44,309 nucleotides of DNA, taken from 13-2-20CM-68-14 sp046733295 (GTDB lineage Bacteria > Actinomycetota > Thermoleophilia > Gaiellales > Gaiellaceae). Under the pieces are notes generated by a model. That model ran no database searches. It was not told where the DNA came from and saw only the letters and a list, made by a program, of their open reading frames with translations. The translations under genes and the position numbers were made by a program. Each line of letters begins with the position of its first letter. Position 1 is the stretch's first letter. Below are positions 21,670 to 30,012 of this stretch, piece by piece. The stretch spans positions 1 through 44,309 of the forward strand of contig JBKPOY010000004.1 of NCBI GenBank assembly GCA_046733295.1, in the 5' to 3' direction.

Positions 21670-22976
21670 CGGACGGAGCTCGCCGGCTCCTCGCGGGCCT
21701 CGGCGAGGAGATAAGGCGCGAAACGAGGCAGCTCCCGCCGGGGCAGGTGCGCCCGGATAAAGACGCCGTCCGCCCGGTCGACGCGCTCCTGGATCGGCGC
21801 CCCGAGGGCGTAGAGCTCGGCGAGCCTCGCTCCCTCCTCGTAAGGAAGCAGCATCCGCACGCTCTCGAACCGGTCGCCGAAGCTCTCGGCCAGGCGGGCG
21901 CGAAGCTCGTCGAGCCCCTCGCCGGTCTCGGCCGAGACCTGAACCGCATCCGGGAACCGATTCGCCAGCCGTCGGCCCCGCAGCGAGTCGACGAGGTCGA
22001 TCTTGTTGAGCACGACCTCGACCGGCACCTCCCCTGCCCCGATCTCGCCGAGTACCTCCTCGACGGCGGCGCGCATCTCGTCGAGGTCGCCGTCGGGAGC
22101 GGACGCATCGACGACGTGCAGCACGAGGTCGGCCACGAGCGTCTCCTCGAGCGTCGCCGCGAACCCCTCGACGAGCTGGTGCGGCAGACGGCGGATGAAG
22201 CCGACAGTGTCGGTAACGAGGTACTTGCGGCCGTCGACCTCGAACCCCCGTGTCGTCGGATCGAGCGTCTCGAAGAGCCGGTCCTCCACCGAGACGTCGG
22301 CGTGCGTCAACGCGTTCAGCAGCGTCGACTTGCCGACGTTCGTGTACCCGGCGAGCGCCACGACCGGGATCTCGGAGCGCCCGCGCGACTTGCGCCTCGT
22401 CGCCCGCTGGCGCTGCAGCTCACGCAGCCTTCCGCGCAGCACGCCGATACGCCGCCGAGCGAGCCGGCGGTCCGTCTCGAGCTGGGACTCGCCGGGACCG
22501 CGTGTCCCCACACCGCCGCCGAGCCGCTCGAGGTGCTGCCACATGCCGCGCATTCGCGGCAGGTTGTACTCCAGCTGCGCGAGCTCGACCTGCAGCTTCC
22601 CATCGGCCGTGACGGCGTGCTGGGCGAAGATGTCGAGGATCAGCTGTGTCCGGTCGATCACCCTCGCCTGTAGCGCGTTCTCGAGCTCTCGCTGCTGCAC
22701 CGGGGAGAGCTCGTCGTCGACGAGCAGCGCCTCGGCGTCCGAGCGTGCGAACAGCTCCTGCAGCTCGACGAGCTTCCCCTTGCCCACGTACGTGCGCGGC
22801 TCGGGGTGAGCCCGGTGCTGAACGAGTTCGCCGACGGGCTCGACCCCCGCGGTGCGCGCCAGCTCCTTGAGCTCTGCGAGCTCGCGCGCAGGATCGACGC
22901 CCTGGCGCAGCACGGCGACCGCGAACCCGCGCTCGGGCTCGGCACCCGGCGCAGGATCCGGCTGGCGTAGCGTCAC
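21666..22976 (-). CDS. hflX: GTPase HflX
   Basis: A 436-residue protein if started at GTG 22976. The N-terminal HflX domain has TYVGKGKLVELQ, VDDELSPVQQRELE and VIDRTQLILDIFAQHA. The central part is the glycine-rich GTRGPGESQLETDRR. The G domain has G1 GYTNVGKSTLLN, G3 DTVGFIRRLP and G4 NKID. HflX binds the 50S ribosomal subunit and rescues or splits stalled ribosomes. The open frame runs on to 23999, but that part is antisense to dapE and is not HflX-like. A -10-like CATAAT ends 6 nt before the GTG and there is no Shine-Dalgarno, so the message may be leaderless. It leads the hflX-dut-nudix operon. Confidence 0.92.
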   Translation of the reverse strand: MTLRQPDPAPGAEPERGFAVAVLRQGVDPARELAELKELARTAGVEPVGELVQHRAHPEPRTYVGKGKLVELQELFARSDAEALLVDDELSPVQQRELENALQARVIDRTQLILDIFAQHAVTADGKLQVELAQLEYNLPRMRGMWQHLERLGGGVGTRGPGESQLETDRRLARRRIGVLRGRLRELQRQRATRRKSRGRSEIPVVALAGYTNVGKSTLLNALTHADVSVEDRLFETLDPTTRGFEVDGRKYLVTDTVGFIRRLPHQLVEGFAATLEETLVADLVLHVVDASAPDGDLDEMRAAVEEVLGEIGAGEVPVEVVLNKIDLVDSLRGRRLANRFPDAVQVSAETGEGLDELRARLAESFGDRFESVRMLLPYEEGARLAELYALGAPIQERVDRADGVFIRAHLPRRELPRFAPYLLAEAREEPASSVR

Positions 22977-22982
22977 GCAGGA

Positions 22983-22988
22983 ATTATG
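22983..22988 (-). promoter_or_regulatory. -10-like hexamer for hflX
   Basis: CATAAT on the minus strand, 6 nt before the hflX GTG at 22976; no ribosome-binding site follows. It lies in the tiny space between divergent hflX and dapE and overlaps a possible dapE ATG at 22986. Confidence 0.45.
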
Positions 22989-23012
22989 ACCGTCAGGGGG
23001 CAGAATCCGCAC

Positions 23013-24077
23013 GTGCCCAACGACGCCGTGCGCCAGCGCCTCGCCGAGCGAACGCTCGAGCTCGTCAGCACGCCGTCGGTGAGCCGCGACGAAGCGGCGG
23101 CGATGGCGCTCGTGTCGCGGCAGCTGCGCCTGGAGCCGATTCGCGCCGATGCGGACGTCCTGTTCGCGACGACGCCGCGGGCCGGCCGCGAGCTCGTCGT
23201 GCTCGCGGGCCACCTCGACACGGTCCCTGCGCAGGAGAACCTTCCGGGGCGGATCGACGGCGACGCGGTCGTCGGCCTCGGCGCGAGCGACATGAAGGGC
23301 GGGCTGGCCGTGATGCTGGAGCTGGCAGACTGGGCCGCAGACGGGGCCAACCTCGCGGTCGACCTCGGTTTCCTCTTCTTCACGCGCGAGGAGCTCGCGG
23401 CCGAGGAGAGCCCCGTGCCGGCGTTTCTCGCCGAAACACCCGAGATCCGGGATGCGGCGCTCGTGATCGTCCTCGAGCCCACCGACAACGAGATCCACGC
23501 GGGCTGCCTCGGGAACCTCAACGCCGAGATCACGTTCCGCGGCGCAAGCGCCCACTCGGCGCGGCCCTGGCTCGGCGACAACGCGATCCACCGGGCAGCG
23601 GCGGCGCTGGCGCCCCTCGCCGACGCCGACCCGCTCGACGTCGAGGTCGCGGGGTTGGTCTTTCGCGAGGTCGTCAGCACCGTGCGGATCGAGGGCGGGA
23701 TCGCGGACAACGTCGTTCCCGACCGCTGCGTCGCACGCCTCAACTACCGGTACGCCCCGGGCCGGTCGCGCGAGGCCGCCGAGCGGCGCCTGCGAGAGCT
23801 CGTCACCGGCGGCGAGCTGGCAATCCTCGGCAACTCGCCGCCGGCGGACGTCGTCGTCGACCGGCCGCTCGTGCAGCGGCTCCGCGAGGCGGGTGCCTTC
23901 GACGTCCGGCCGAAGCAGGCCTGGACGCCGGTTGCACAGTTCGCGGACGCCGGTCTCGACGCGGTCAACCTGGGTCCCGGCGCAACGGGCTACGCCCACA
24001 AGGCCGACGAGCGGGTCGCGATCGCCGAGCTCGCGCGCACGTACGACGCGCTCTGCCGCTTCGCGGGTAGCGTCTGA
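23013..24077 (+). CDS. dapE: Succinyl-diaminopimelate desuccinylase (M20 peptidase family)
   Basis: A 354-residue M20 metallopeptidase-fold enzyme. Metal-site marks are LAGHLDTVP (His and Asp), the bridging Asp in GLGASDMKGGLA, TREELAAEESP (catalytic Glu pair), VLEPTDNEIH, and the C-terminal GPGATGYAHKADERV His. It should remove succinate from N-succinyl-LL-2,6-diaminopimelate. The next two genes, dapC and dapD, encode the two preceding steps, which supports DapE over another M20 deacylase. Start uncertain: GTG 23013 fits the family N-terminus (AVRQRLAERTLELV) and has AGGGGG 12 nt upstream; ATG 22986 is the alternative. TGA at 24077 is 2 nt before dapC. Confidence 0.87.
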   Translation: MPNDAVRQRLAERTLELVSTPSVSRDEAAAMALVSRQLRLEPIRADADVLFATTPRAGRELVVLAGHLDTVPAQENLPGRIDGDAVVGLGASDMKGGLAVMLELADWAADGANLAVDLGFLFFTREELAAEESPVPAFLAETPEIRDAALVIVLEPTDNEIHAGCLGNLNAEITFRGASAHSARPWLGDNAIHRAAAALAPLADADPLDVEVAGLVFREVVSTVRIEGGIADNVVPDRCVARLNYRYAPGRSREAAERRLRELVTGGELAILGNSPPADVVVDRPLVQRLREAGAFDVRPKQAWTPVAQFADAGLDAVNLGPGATGYAHKADERVAIAELARTYDALCRFAGSV

Positions 24078-24079
24078 GC

Positions 24080-25228
24080 GTGCAGCTCTCCCCCGTTCTC
24101 GCGGCCACGGGCACGTATCCGTTCGTGCACCTCGAGGAGGCGAAGCGGCGGCTCGCGGCCGAGGGCGTCGAGCTGATCGACTTCGGCAAGGGCGACCCGC
24201 GGGAGGAAACCGCCCCGGCGATCCGGAAGGCCCTGGCGGACAGCCTCGAGCCGGTCTCGGGGTATCCGCTCGCCGAGGGCCTGCCGGAGCTTCGCGACGC
24301 GATCGCGGACTGGTGCCGCCGGCGTTTCGGCGTCCGGCTCGACCCCGACGCCGAGGTGATCCCGACCTACGGGAGCAAGGAGGCGATCTTCCACCTCGCG
24401 CAGGTGGTGCTCGATCCCGCCGCCGAGAAACGGCTGGTCGTGACGACCGAGCCGGGGTACCCGGTCTACGACCGCGGAGCGATGTTCGCCCGCGGGGAGA
24501 TCGAGCGCCTGCCGCTGCTGGAGGAGAACGGCTTCCTCCCCGATCTCGACGCCGTCGATGCAGATGTTTGGCAGCGCGCCGCCATCTTCTGGATCAACTA
24601 TCCCAACAACCCCACGGGTGCCCCGGCGCCGCTCGACTTCCTCGAACGCGCGGCACGGTTGGCGGTCGAGCACGACTTCCTGCTCGCCGCCGACGAGGCC
24701 TATACCGAGCTCTGGTTCGACGAGCCGCCCCACTCCGCGCTCGAGGTCTCAGACCGGACGAACGTCGCCGTCTTCCAGACGCTGAGCAAGCGTTCGTCGA
24801 TGACCGGCTATCGCTCGGGGTTCGTCGCGGCGTCGCCTGCGCTGATCTCGGCACTTCGCCAGTACCGGCCGAGCGTCGGCACGGCGCCGCAGGAGTTCGT
24901 CCAGCGCGCGTCGATCGTCGCCTGGGGCGACGAGCAGCACGTGGAGGCCACACGCGACCTCTACCGGCGGAAGCGGGACGTCCTCCTACCCACCCTGGCG
25001 CGCAAGGGCATCCGCGTCGCGGGGAGCCAGGCGACGATGTACCTCTGGCTCGAGGTGCCCGCGGGCGAGACATCCGAGGGCCTTGCCGAGCGGCTCCTCG
25101 AGCACGGCTTGATCGTCTCACCGGGAACGTTCTTCGGCCCCTCCGGGGACGGGTACTGGCGCCTCGCGCTCGTTCCCACCGAGGCCGAGTGCCGCCGCGC
25201 GGCCGCGATCCTCGAGGCCGCGCTGTGA
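24080..25228 (+). CDS. dapC: N-succinyldiaminopimelate aminotransferase (class I/II)
   Basis: A 382-residue fold-type I PLP aminotransferase. The PLP Lys is K237 in TLSKRSSMTGYRSGF. Other family marks are NYPNNPTG, AADEAYTELWF, YGSKEAIFHLAQ and the C-terminal WRLALV with the substrate carboxylate-binding Arg. Flanked by dapE and dapD, it most likely converts N-succinyl-2-amino-6-ketopimelate to N-succinyl-LL-DAP with glutamate as donor. Its stop overlaps the dapD GTG. Other aminotransferase substrates cannot be excluded from sequence alone. Confidence 0.87.
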   Translation: MQLSPVLAATGTYPFVHLEEAKRRLAAEGVELIDFGKGDPREETAPAIRKALADSLEPVSGYPLAEGLPELRDAIADWCRRRFGVRLDPDAEVIPTYGSKEAIFHLAQVVLDPAAEKRLVVTTEPGYPVYDRGAMFARGEIERLPLLEENGFLPDLDAVDADVWQRAAIFWINYPNNPTGAPAPLDFLERAARLAVEHDFLLAADEAYTELWFDEPPHSALEVSDRTNVAVFQTLSKRSSMTGYRSGFVAASPALISALRQYRPSVGTAPQEFVQRASIVAWGDEQHVEATRDLYRRKRDVLLPTLARKGIRVAGSQATMYLWLEVPAGETSEGLAERLLEHGLIVSPGTFFGPSGDGYWRLALVPTEAECRRAAAILEAAL

Positions 25229-25983
25229 GCGAGCTCACCCCGGAACGCGTCGAGGAGATCATCGCGGCCCTCGATCGCGGCGAGGCGCGCGTGGCCGAGC
25301 GCATCGAGGGCGAGTGGCGCGTCGACGAGGAGGCCCAGCGCGCGATCCTCGAGTACTTCCGACTCAGGCGGATGGAGCCGATGGATGTCGGGCCCTTCGA
25401 ATACCACGACAAGATCCCCCTGAAGCGCGGGTTCGAGCAGCTCGGCGTTCGCGTCGTCCCTCCCGCCACCGCGCGCTACGGCGCCTACCTCTCGCCGGGC
25501 GTGGTCTTGATGCCGAGCTACGTCAACATCGGCGCCTGGGTCGGCCCGAACACCATGGTCGACACCTGGGCGACGGTGGGCTCCGGGGCGCAGATCGGCG
25601 CCGACGTGCACCTCGCGGGCGGCGTCGGCATCGGCGGGGTGCTGGAACCGCCGGGAGCGAGGCCCGTGATCGTCGAGGACGGCGCCTTCGTCGGGTCGCG
25701 CGCGGCGATCGTCGAAGGAGTCATCGTCGGCGAGCAGGCCGTGATCGGTCCCCACGTGACGCTCGGGGCGACGATCCCGATCATCGACGTCACCGGCGCC
25801 GCGCCCGTCGAGCACCGGGGTTCCGTGCCGCCGCGCGCGATCGTCGTGCCGGGCACGCGACCGAAGGAGTTCCCGGGCGGGACGTTCAACCTCGCCTGCG
25901 CGCTCATCATCGGCTGGCGCACCGAGTCGACCGATCTCAAGGTCAGCCTGAACGACGCACTTCGGGAGCACGGCCTCGGCTGA
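25225..25983 (+). CDS. dapD: Tetrahydrodipicolinate N-succinyltransferase
   Basis: A 252-residue acyltransferase. A helical N-terminus is followed by a left-handed beta-helix of hexapeptide repeats: SPGVVLMPSYVNIGAWVG, then MVDTWATVGSGAQIGADV, then HLAGGVGIGGVLEP. VIVEDGAFVGSRA and VVPGTRPKEFPGG complete the DapD signature. It adds succinate from succinyl-CoA to tetrahydrodipicolinate, the first committed step of the succinylase DAP branch. The GTG start overlaps the dapC stop. Gene order is dapE-dapC-dapD, reverse to the pathway. Its stop directly abuts the convergent dapF stop. Confidence 0.93.
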   Translation: MSELTPERVEEIIAALDRGEARVAERIEGEWRVDEEAQRAILEYFRLRRMEPMDVGPFEYHDKIPLKRGFEQLGVRVVPPATARYGAYLSPGVVLMPSYVNIGAWVGPNTMVDTWATVGSGAQIGADVHLAGGVGIGGVLEPPGARPVIVEDGAFVGSRAAIVEGVIVGEQAVIGPHVTLGATIPIIDVTGAAPVEHRGSVPPRAIVVPGTRPKEFPGGTFNLACALIIGWRTESTDLKVSLNDALREHGLG

Positions 25984-26679
25984 TCAGCCGAGGCGCTCGG
26001 CCGGCCCTGTCAGGTACGCGCGACCGCTGTCGATCCGCACGCGAAGCGTCCCGCCCGGGAAGGCGACGTCCACCTCGCCCTCGCCGTGGGTCGCCGCCGC
26101 CACGGCGACAGCGCTCGTGCCGGAGGACGCCGTCTCCCCCACGCCGCGCTCCCACACGCGTGCGGTGACACGGCCCGGGGCGTCGATCCGGGCTACCTGG
26201 ACGTTCGTCCCGCTCGGAAAGCGCGGGTGGCGTTCGAGCAGCGGGCCGATCGCGGCGATCCTCGCCGGGTCGTCCTGGACGACGGCATGAGGGTTGCCGA
26301 CCGAGACCGGGACGAGCTCGACGCCCTCGAGCTCGACGGGCTCGCCCACCTCGACCGGCCCGAGGTCCTGCTCGACGAGGCCGCCCGCCTCCCGCGCCGT
26401 CGTGGCCCGCGGACCGACAAGGATCCTGACCTGGTCGGCCTCCGTCGCGTCGAGCAACCAGCGCGCGGCGATCCTCGTCCCGTTGCCCGAGAGCTCGGTG
26501 CGCGAGCCGTCGGGGTTCCAGATCGCGATCTCGGCCTCCGTGCCGTCGACGGAGCGGACTTCGAGCACCCCGTCGGTTCGATGCTCGGCCGAGAGCCGCC
26601 GCGCCCGCTCAGGCGTCAGCCGCTCGTCCTCGACGAGCAGGTACCTGTTGCCGTGGGCGTGCCAGAGCGACGATTTCAT
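25984..26679 (-). CDS. dapF: Diaminopimelate epimerase family protein with both catalytic Cys replaced by Ser
   Basis: A 231-residue DapF-fold protein, shorter than the usual ~275. The N-terminal HAHGNRYLLVED corresponds to the conserved GND region. The first active-site loop is NPDGSRTELSGNGTR, where the usual Cys is S64. The second is ERGVGETASSGTSA, where the usual Cys of ACGTG is S186. GNPHAV and FPSGTNVQVAR are also family marks. DapF interconverts LL- and meso-DAP through a two-cysteine mechanism, so serine at both positions is notable. Next to dapE/C/D, an epimerase role is the natural guess, but activity is open. ATG 26679 is chosen because homology starts there; it lies 71 nt inside the end of miaA. 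Confidence 0.75.
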   Translation of the reverse strand: MKSSLWHAHGNRYLLVEDERLTPERARRLSAEHRTDGVLEVRSVDGTEAEIAIWNPDGSRTELSGNGTRIAARWLLDATEADQVRILVGPRATTAREAGGLVEQDLGPVEVGEPVELEGVELVPVSVGNPHAVVQDDPARIAAIGPLLERHPRFPSGTNVQVARIDAPGRVTARVWERGVGETASSGTSAVAVAAATHGEGEVDVAFPGGTLRVRIDSGRAYLTGPAERLG

Positions 26680-27517
26680 CGGCAATCTCGCCCGGCGGGC
26701 GATCGGCGGCGACGCTAACAAGGCCTGGAATGCGCCGCATCCATTTCCGCTGGTAGGCCGCGTAGGCGCGCGTCCGTACGGTGAGGGCCTCGAGTGCCTC
26801 CTGCCGCGGGAGTCCCGCGACCTCCTTCAGCCCCATCGCTTTCCGCGCCGTCGTCGAGATCGAACCACGGAGCGCGGTCGCCACCTCCTCCTGGACGCCC
26901 GCTTCGAACATCGCGCGCGTCCGCTCCTCGATCCGGGCGACGAGGGCCTCTCGCTCGACGTCGAGCCCGACGACGAGCGTCGGCTGCCGCGTCTCCTCGC
27001 TCCAGAGCGCGCCCGCGGCGGGCTTCAACGACCAGCCGGCCTCGGCGAGCTCGAGCGCTCGGACGACCCGCCTGCGGTCGTTCGGATGCACCGACGCGGC
27101 GGCCGTGGGATCCCTGCCGGCGAGCAGCTCGTGCGCCCGAGCGGCGCCGACCCGGTCGTACACCTCCTGCCAGTGCTCACGCCGACCGGCGGCCGGCGGA
27201 GGTGGCAGCTCCAGCGCCGAGATCGCCGCGCGCAGGTAGAGCCCGGTGCCACCGACGACGACCGCCGTCTTTCCGGCCGCCAGGATCTCGTCGATCACCT
27301 CGTGCGCCAGGCGCTGATACTCCGCGACGGAGGCCTCGTGATCGAGGCCCCAGATCCCGACGAGCCTCGTCGGAAAAGCCGGCTGGTTCGTGAGGATCGG
27401 CAGCCCTCGGTAGACCTGCATCGAGTCCGCCGAGACCACCTCGGCGTCGATCCGCTCGATGAGCGCCCTGGCGACGGCGCTCTTCCCCGAGGCCGTCGGC
27501 CCGAAGATCGCGATCAC
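26609..27517 (-). CDS. miaA: tRNA dimethylallyltransferase
   Basis: A 302-residue protein starting at GTG 27517, directly before the P-loop (IAIFGPTASGKSAVA). Conserved segments are ISADSMQVYRGL-like VSADSMQVYRGLPILTN, GGTGLYLRA, VHPNDRRRVVRALEL and the C-terminal YAAYQRKWMRRI. It transfers a dimethylallyl group to N6 of A37 in tRNAs reading UNN codons; the neighbouring miaB gene encodes the next step (2-methylthiolation). Upstream in-frame codons to 27631 are antisense to the next gene and unlike MiaA. The 3' end overlaps the dapF start region. Confidence 0.93.
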   Translation of the reverse strand: MIAIFGPTASGKSAVARALIERIDAEVVSADSMQVYRGLPILTNQPAFPTRLVGIWGLDHEASVAEYQRLAHEVIDEILAAGKTAVVVGGTGLYLRAAISALELPPPPAAGRREHWQEVYDRVGAARAHELLAGRDPTAAASVHPNDRRRVVRALELAEAGWSLKPAAGALWSEETRQPTLVVGLDVEREALVARIEERTRAMFEAGVQEEVATALRGSISTTARKAMGLKEVAGLPRQEALEALTVRTRAYAAYQRKWMRRIPGLVSVAADRPPGEIADEIVALARPRQQVPARRGRAADA

Positions 27518-27581
27518 GGCTGGGTTTTCGATGCCCTCGATTGTGCTGTCTCCGAAGCCGTGTCGTGCCGATACGAAGCGC

Positions 27582-28538
27582 GTGAGCCGCACCCACCTCG
27601 AGCGCCGCCCGCGCGAGCTGGCCCTCTTCATCGCCCTCGGCGCCCTGCTCTCGACCGCAGCGATCGTCGGCGTCAGCTGGGCGGCGGGCTTCGGCGCGGT
27701 CGCAGACCGGCTCCGCAGCGTCGATGCTCGCTGGCTGCCGCTCGCGCTCGGCGCCGAAGTGGTCGCCTACGTCGGTTACGTGCTCGCCTACCGCGAGATC
27801 GCCCGGGTCGAGGGAGGGCCGCGTCTCCCCCATTCGCGTGTGCTGGCGCTCGTTGCGACCGGCTTCGGGGTCTTCGTGGCGCGCGGCGGCTTCACAGTCG
27901 ACCTGCATGCCTTCCGGCAGGAGTGTGTCGACGACCGTGAGGCCCGCGTCCGCGTGCTCGGGCTCGGCGCGCTCGAGTACGCGCTGCTCGCGCCCGCGAC
28001 CTGCATCGTCGCCGTCCTGCTCCTCGCTGAGCACGCGGATCGCCCTGGAAGCGGCCTGACGATGCCGTGGGCCGTCGCCGTCCCCGCGGGCGGTGTGGTC
28101 GCGCTCTCCGCCCTCAGGCTTCGCGACGGGCTGCGCGGCCGGCGGGGGTGGCGCGACGCGATCGCCCAGTGGCTCGACTCGATCCACGTGCTCCGGCAGC
28201 TGTTCGTCCGGGTCGAGCATTTGGCCGGGCCGCTGGGGACGGCGCTCTACTGGTTCGGCGACATCGCCTGCCTTGCGCTTTGTCTGCGCGCGTACGAGGG
28301 GCACTTTCCCTCGGTGGGCCCCCTCCTGATCGGCTATGCGACGGGGTACGCACTTACGCGGCGGACACTCCCCCTCGCAGGGGCAGGCCCCGTTGAGGCG
28401 CTGCTTCCGTTCGCGCTCTCCTGGAGCGGGACGCCGCTGGCGGCAGCCGTGCCGGCGGTCGTCGCCTATCGCATGGTCAACTTCTGGCTTCCGATCGTGC
28501 CCGCCGTCTTCGGGCTCCGCTCCCTCCGGCGCGCTTAA
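27582..28538 (+). CDS. Polytopic membrane protein, lysylphosphatidylglycerol synthase TM / YbhN-like family
   Basis: A 318-residue protein with about seven to eight hydrophobic helices. It has charged loops rich in Arg, and a Phe/Arg/Gly motif (GVFVARGGFTVDLHAFRQ) typical of the YbhN/AglD-type integral membrane domain found alone or on MprF flippases. The C-terminal GYALTRRTLPLAGAGPVEAL and VAYRMVNFWLPIVPAVFG fit this family well. Some relatives move lipids or lipid-linked sugars; the substrate here is unknown. GTG 27582 is the likely start (GAAG upstream); ATG 27531 is possible. Its stop shares the palindrome TTAA with the convergent miaB stop. Confidence 0.75.
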   Translation: MSRTHLERRPRELALFIALGALLSTAAIVGVSWAAGFGAVADRLRSVDARWLPLALGAEVVAYVGYVLAYREIARVEGGPRLPHSRVLALVATGFGVFVARGGFTVDLHAFRQECVDDREARVRVLGLGALEYALLAPATCIVAVLLLAEHADRPGSGLTMPWAVAVPAGGVVALSALRLRDGLRGRRGWRDAIAQWLDSIHVLRQLFVRVEHLAGPLGTALYWFGDIACLALCLRAYEGHFPSVGPLLIGYATGYALTRRTLPLAGAGPVEALLPFALSWSGTPLAAAVPAVVAYRMVNFWLPIVPAVFGLRSLRRA

Positions 28539-29869
28539 GCCGCGACCGGCGTCGCGAGCGAGCCGCGCAGCGTCGTCGAGCTGGCGCCCTGGATCCGGAC
28601 CCTCACCAGGTCGCCCGGTGCCGCGGCCCCCGCGAAGTTGACGGTCGTATTCCGCCGCGTCCGGCCCCGGAGCAGCGGATCGCCATTTCGGCTCGGGCCC
28701 TCGACCAGGACTTCTTCGACGCCGCCGATCCGAGAGCGGTTCCGCCGCTCCGCGACGGCCTGCACGAGCTCGACGAGAGCCTCGATGCGCTCGTGCTTCA
28801 CCTCGTCGGGAACCTGGTCCGGCATCGTCGCGGCCTCCGTTCCTCGGCGCGGCGAGAACACGAAGGTGAACGCGCCCTCGTAGCCGACTGCCTCGACCGC
28901 CGCGAGCGTCTGGCGAAAATCCTCGTCGGTCTCGCCCGGAAAGCCGACGATCAGGTCTGTCGTCAGCGCCAGATCGAGAATCGCCTCGCGCATCTCGGCC
29001 GCCAGGCGGAGGTAGCGCTCGAGGCTGTACGTCCGCCGCATGGCTTTGAGGATCCGCGTCGACCCCGATTGCAGCGGCAGATGCGCATGTTCGCAGACAG
29101 CGGCGCAGTCCGCCATCGCCTCGATCACGGGCCGCCGGAAGTCCTTGGGGTGCGGGCTCGTGAACCGGATCCGCTCGATCCCCTCGACCGCATCGCACGC
29201 GCGGAGCAGCTCGCCGAAGTCGGTGCGGAGGCCCGGCAGGAGGTCGCGGCCGTACGAGTTCACGTTCTGGCCGAGCAACGTCACCTCGCGGACGCCCTCC
29301 CGCGCGAGCTCTTCGATCTCGGCCAGGATCTCCCCTGGGCGGCGGCTCTGCTCCCGGCCGCGAACCGAAGGCACGATGCAATACGCGCACCTCGAGTTGC
29401 AGCCCATCGAGACTTGCACCCAGGCCTGGAACGGCCGCTCGCGGTGCGTGGGCAGGCCGCCCGCGAACGCGCGCTCCTCGAGCCCGAAGCTGCCGCGGGA
29501 GACACCGAGGCCGCCCGCGCCGACCCAGTCACCGAGGTGCGGGATCGAGCCGGGCCCGAATGCGACGTCGACGTAGGGATAGAGTTCGAACAGGCGCTCG
29601 CGCTGAGCCTCTGCGTAGCATCCGCCCACCGCGATCACCTTCTCCGGATCGCGGGCCTTGAGCGCCCTCGCCTGGGCAAGGTGCGCAGCGAAGCGCTGAT
29701 CCGGCTTCTCGCGGATCGTGCAGGTGTTGAAGACGATCACGTCCGCATCCGCCTGAGTGGCCGTTTCGCCGAGGCCGAGCTCCTCGAGCATCCCCTTGAT
29801 GCGCTCCGAGTCGTGGGCGTTCATCTGGCACCCGAACGTCGTGACGTGGTAGCGCTTCACGCGGGCCAC
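28535..29869 (-). CDS. miaB: tRNA-2-methylthio-N6-dimethylallyladenosine synthase
   Basis: A 444-residue radical-SAM methylthiotransferase. The N-terminal MTTase domain has TTFGCQMNAHDSERI, FNTCTIREKPDQR and GGCYAEAQ, giving three Cys for one 4Fe-4S cluster. The radical-SAM motif C-x3-C-x2-C is in GCNSRCAYCIVPSVRG. Further marks are LLGQNVNSYG and TDLIVGFPGETDEDF. A C-terminal TRAM domain ends the protein. It adds a methylthio group to i6A37 in tRNA, after MiaA. GTG 29869 has GGAGG 8 nt upstream; the longer open frame is unlike the family. Confidence 0.94.
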   Translation of the reverse strand: MARVKRYHVTTFGCQMNAHDSERIKGMLEELGLGETATQADADVIVFNTCTIREKPDQRFAAHLAQARALKARDPEKVIAVGGCYAEAQRERLFELYPYVDVAFGPGSIPHLGDWVGAGGLGVSRGSFGLEERAFAGGLPTHRERPFQAWVQVSMGCNSRCAYCIVPSVRGREQSRRPGEILAEIEELAREGVREVTLLGQNVNSYGRDLLPGLRTDFGELLRACDAVEGIERIRFTSPHPKDFRRPVIEAMADCAAVCEHAHLPLQSGSTRILKAMRRTYSLERYLRLAAEMREAILDLALTTDLIVGFPGETDEDFRQTLAAVEAVGYEGAFTFVFSPRRGTEAATMPDQVPDEVKHERIEALVELVQAVAERRNRSRIGGVEEVLVEGPSRNGDPLLRGRTRRNTTVNFAGAAAPGDLVRVRIQGASSTTLRGSLATPVAA

Positions 29870-30012
29870 TGTAGCCGCCTCCGGGCCTGGACGCTGCTCG
29901 CCCCAGGCGGCGTCCTCAGTCGCGCCCACATCTACTGATATGACGCTCCCTGCGTCCTTGCCTGGGAAAGAGCATCGCCCCACGGCGACGAGCGGTATTC
30001 CGCCAAACCCTC

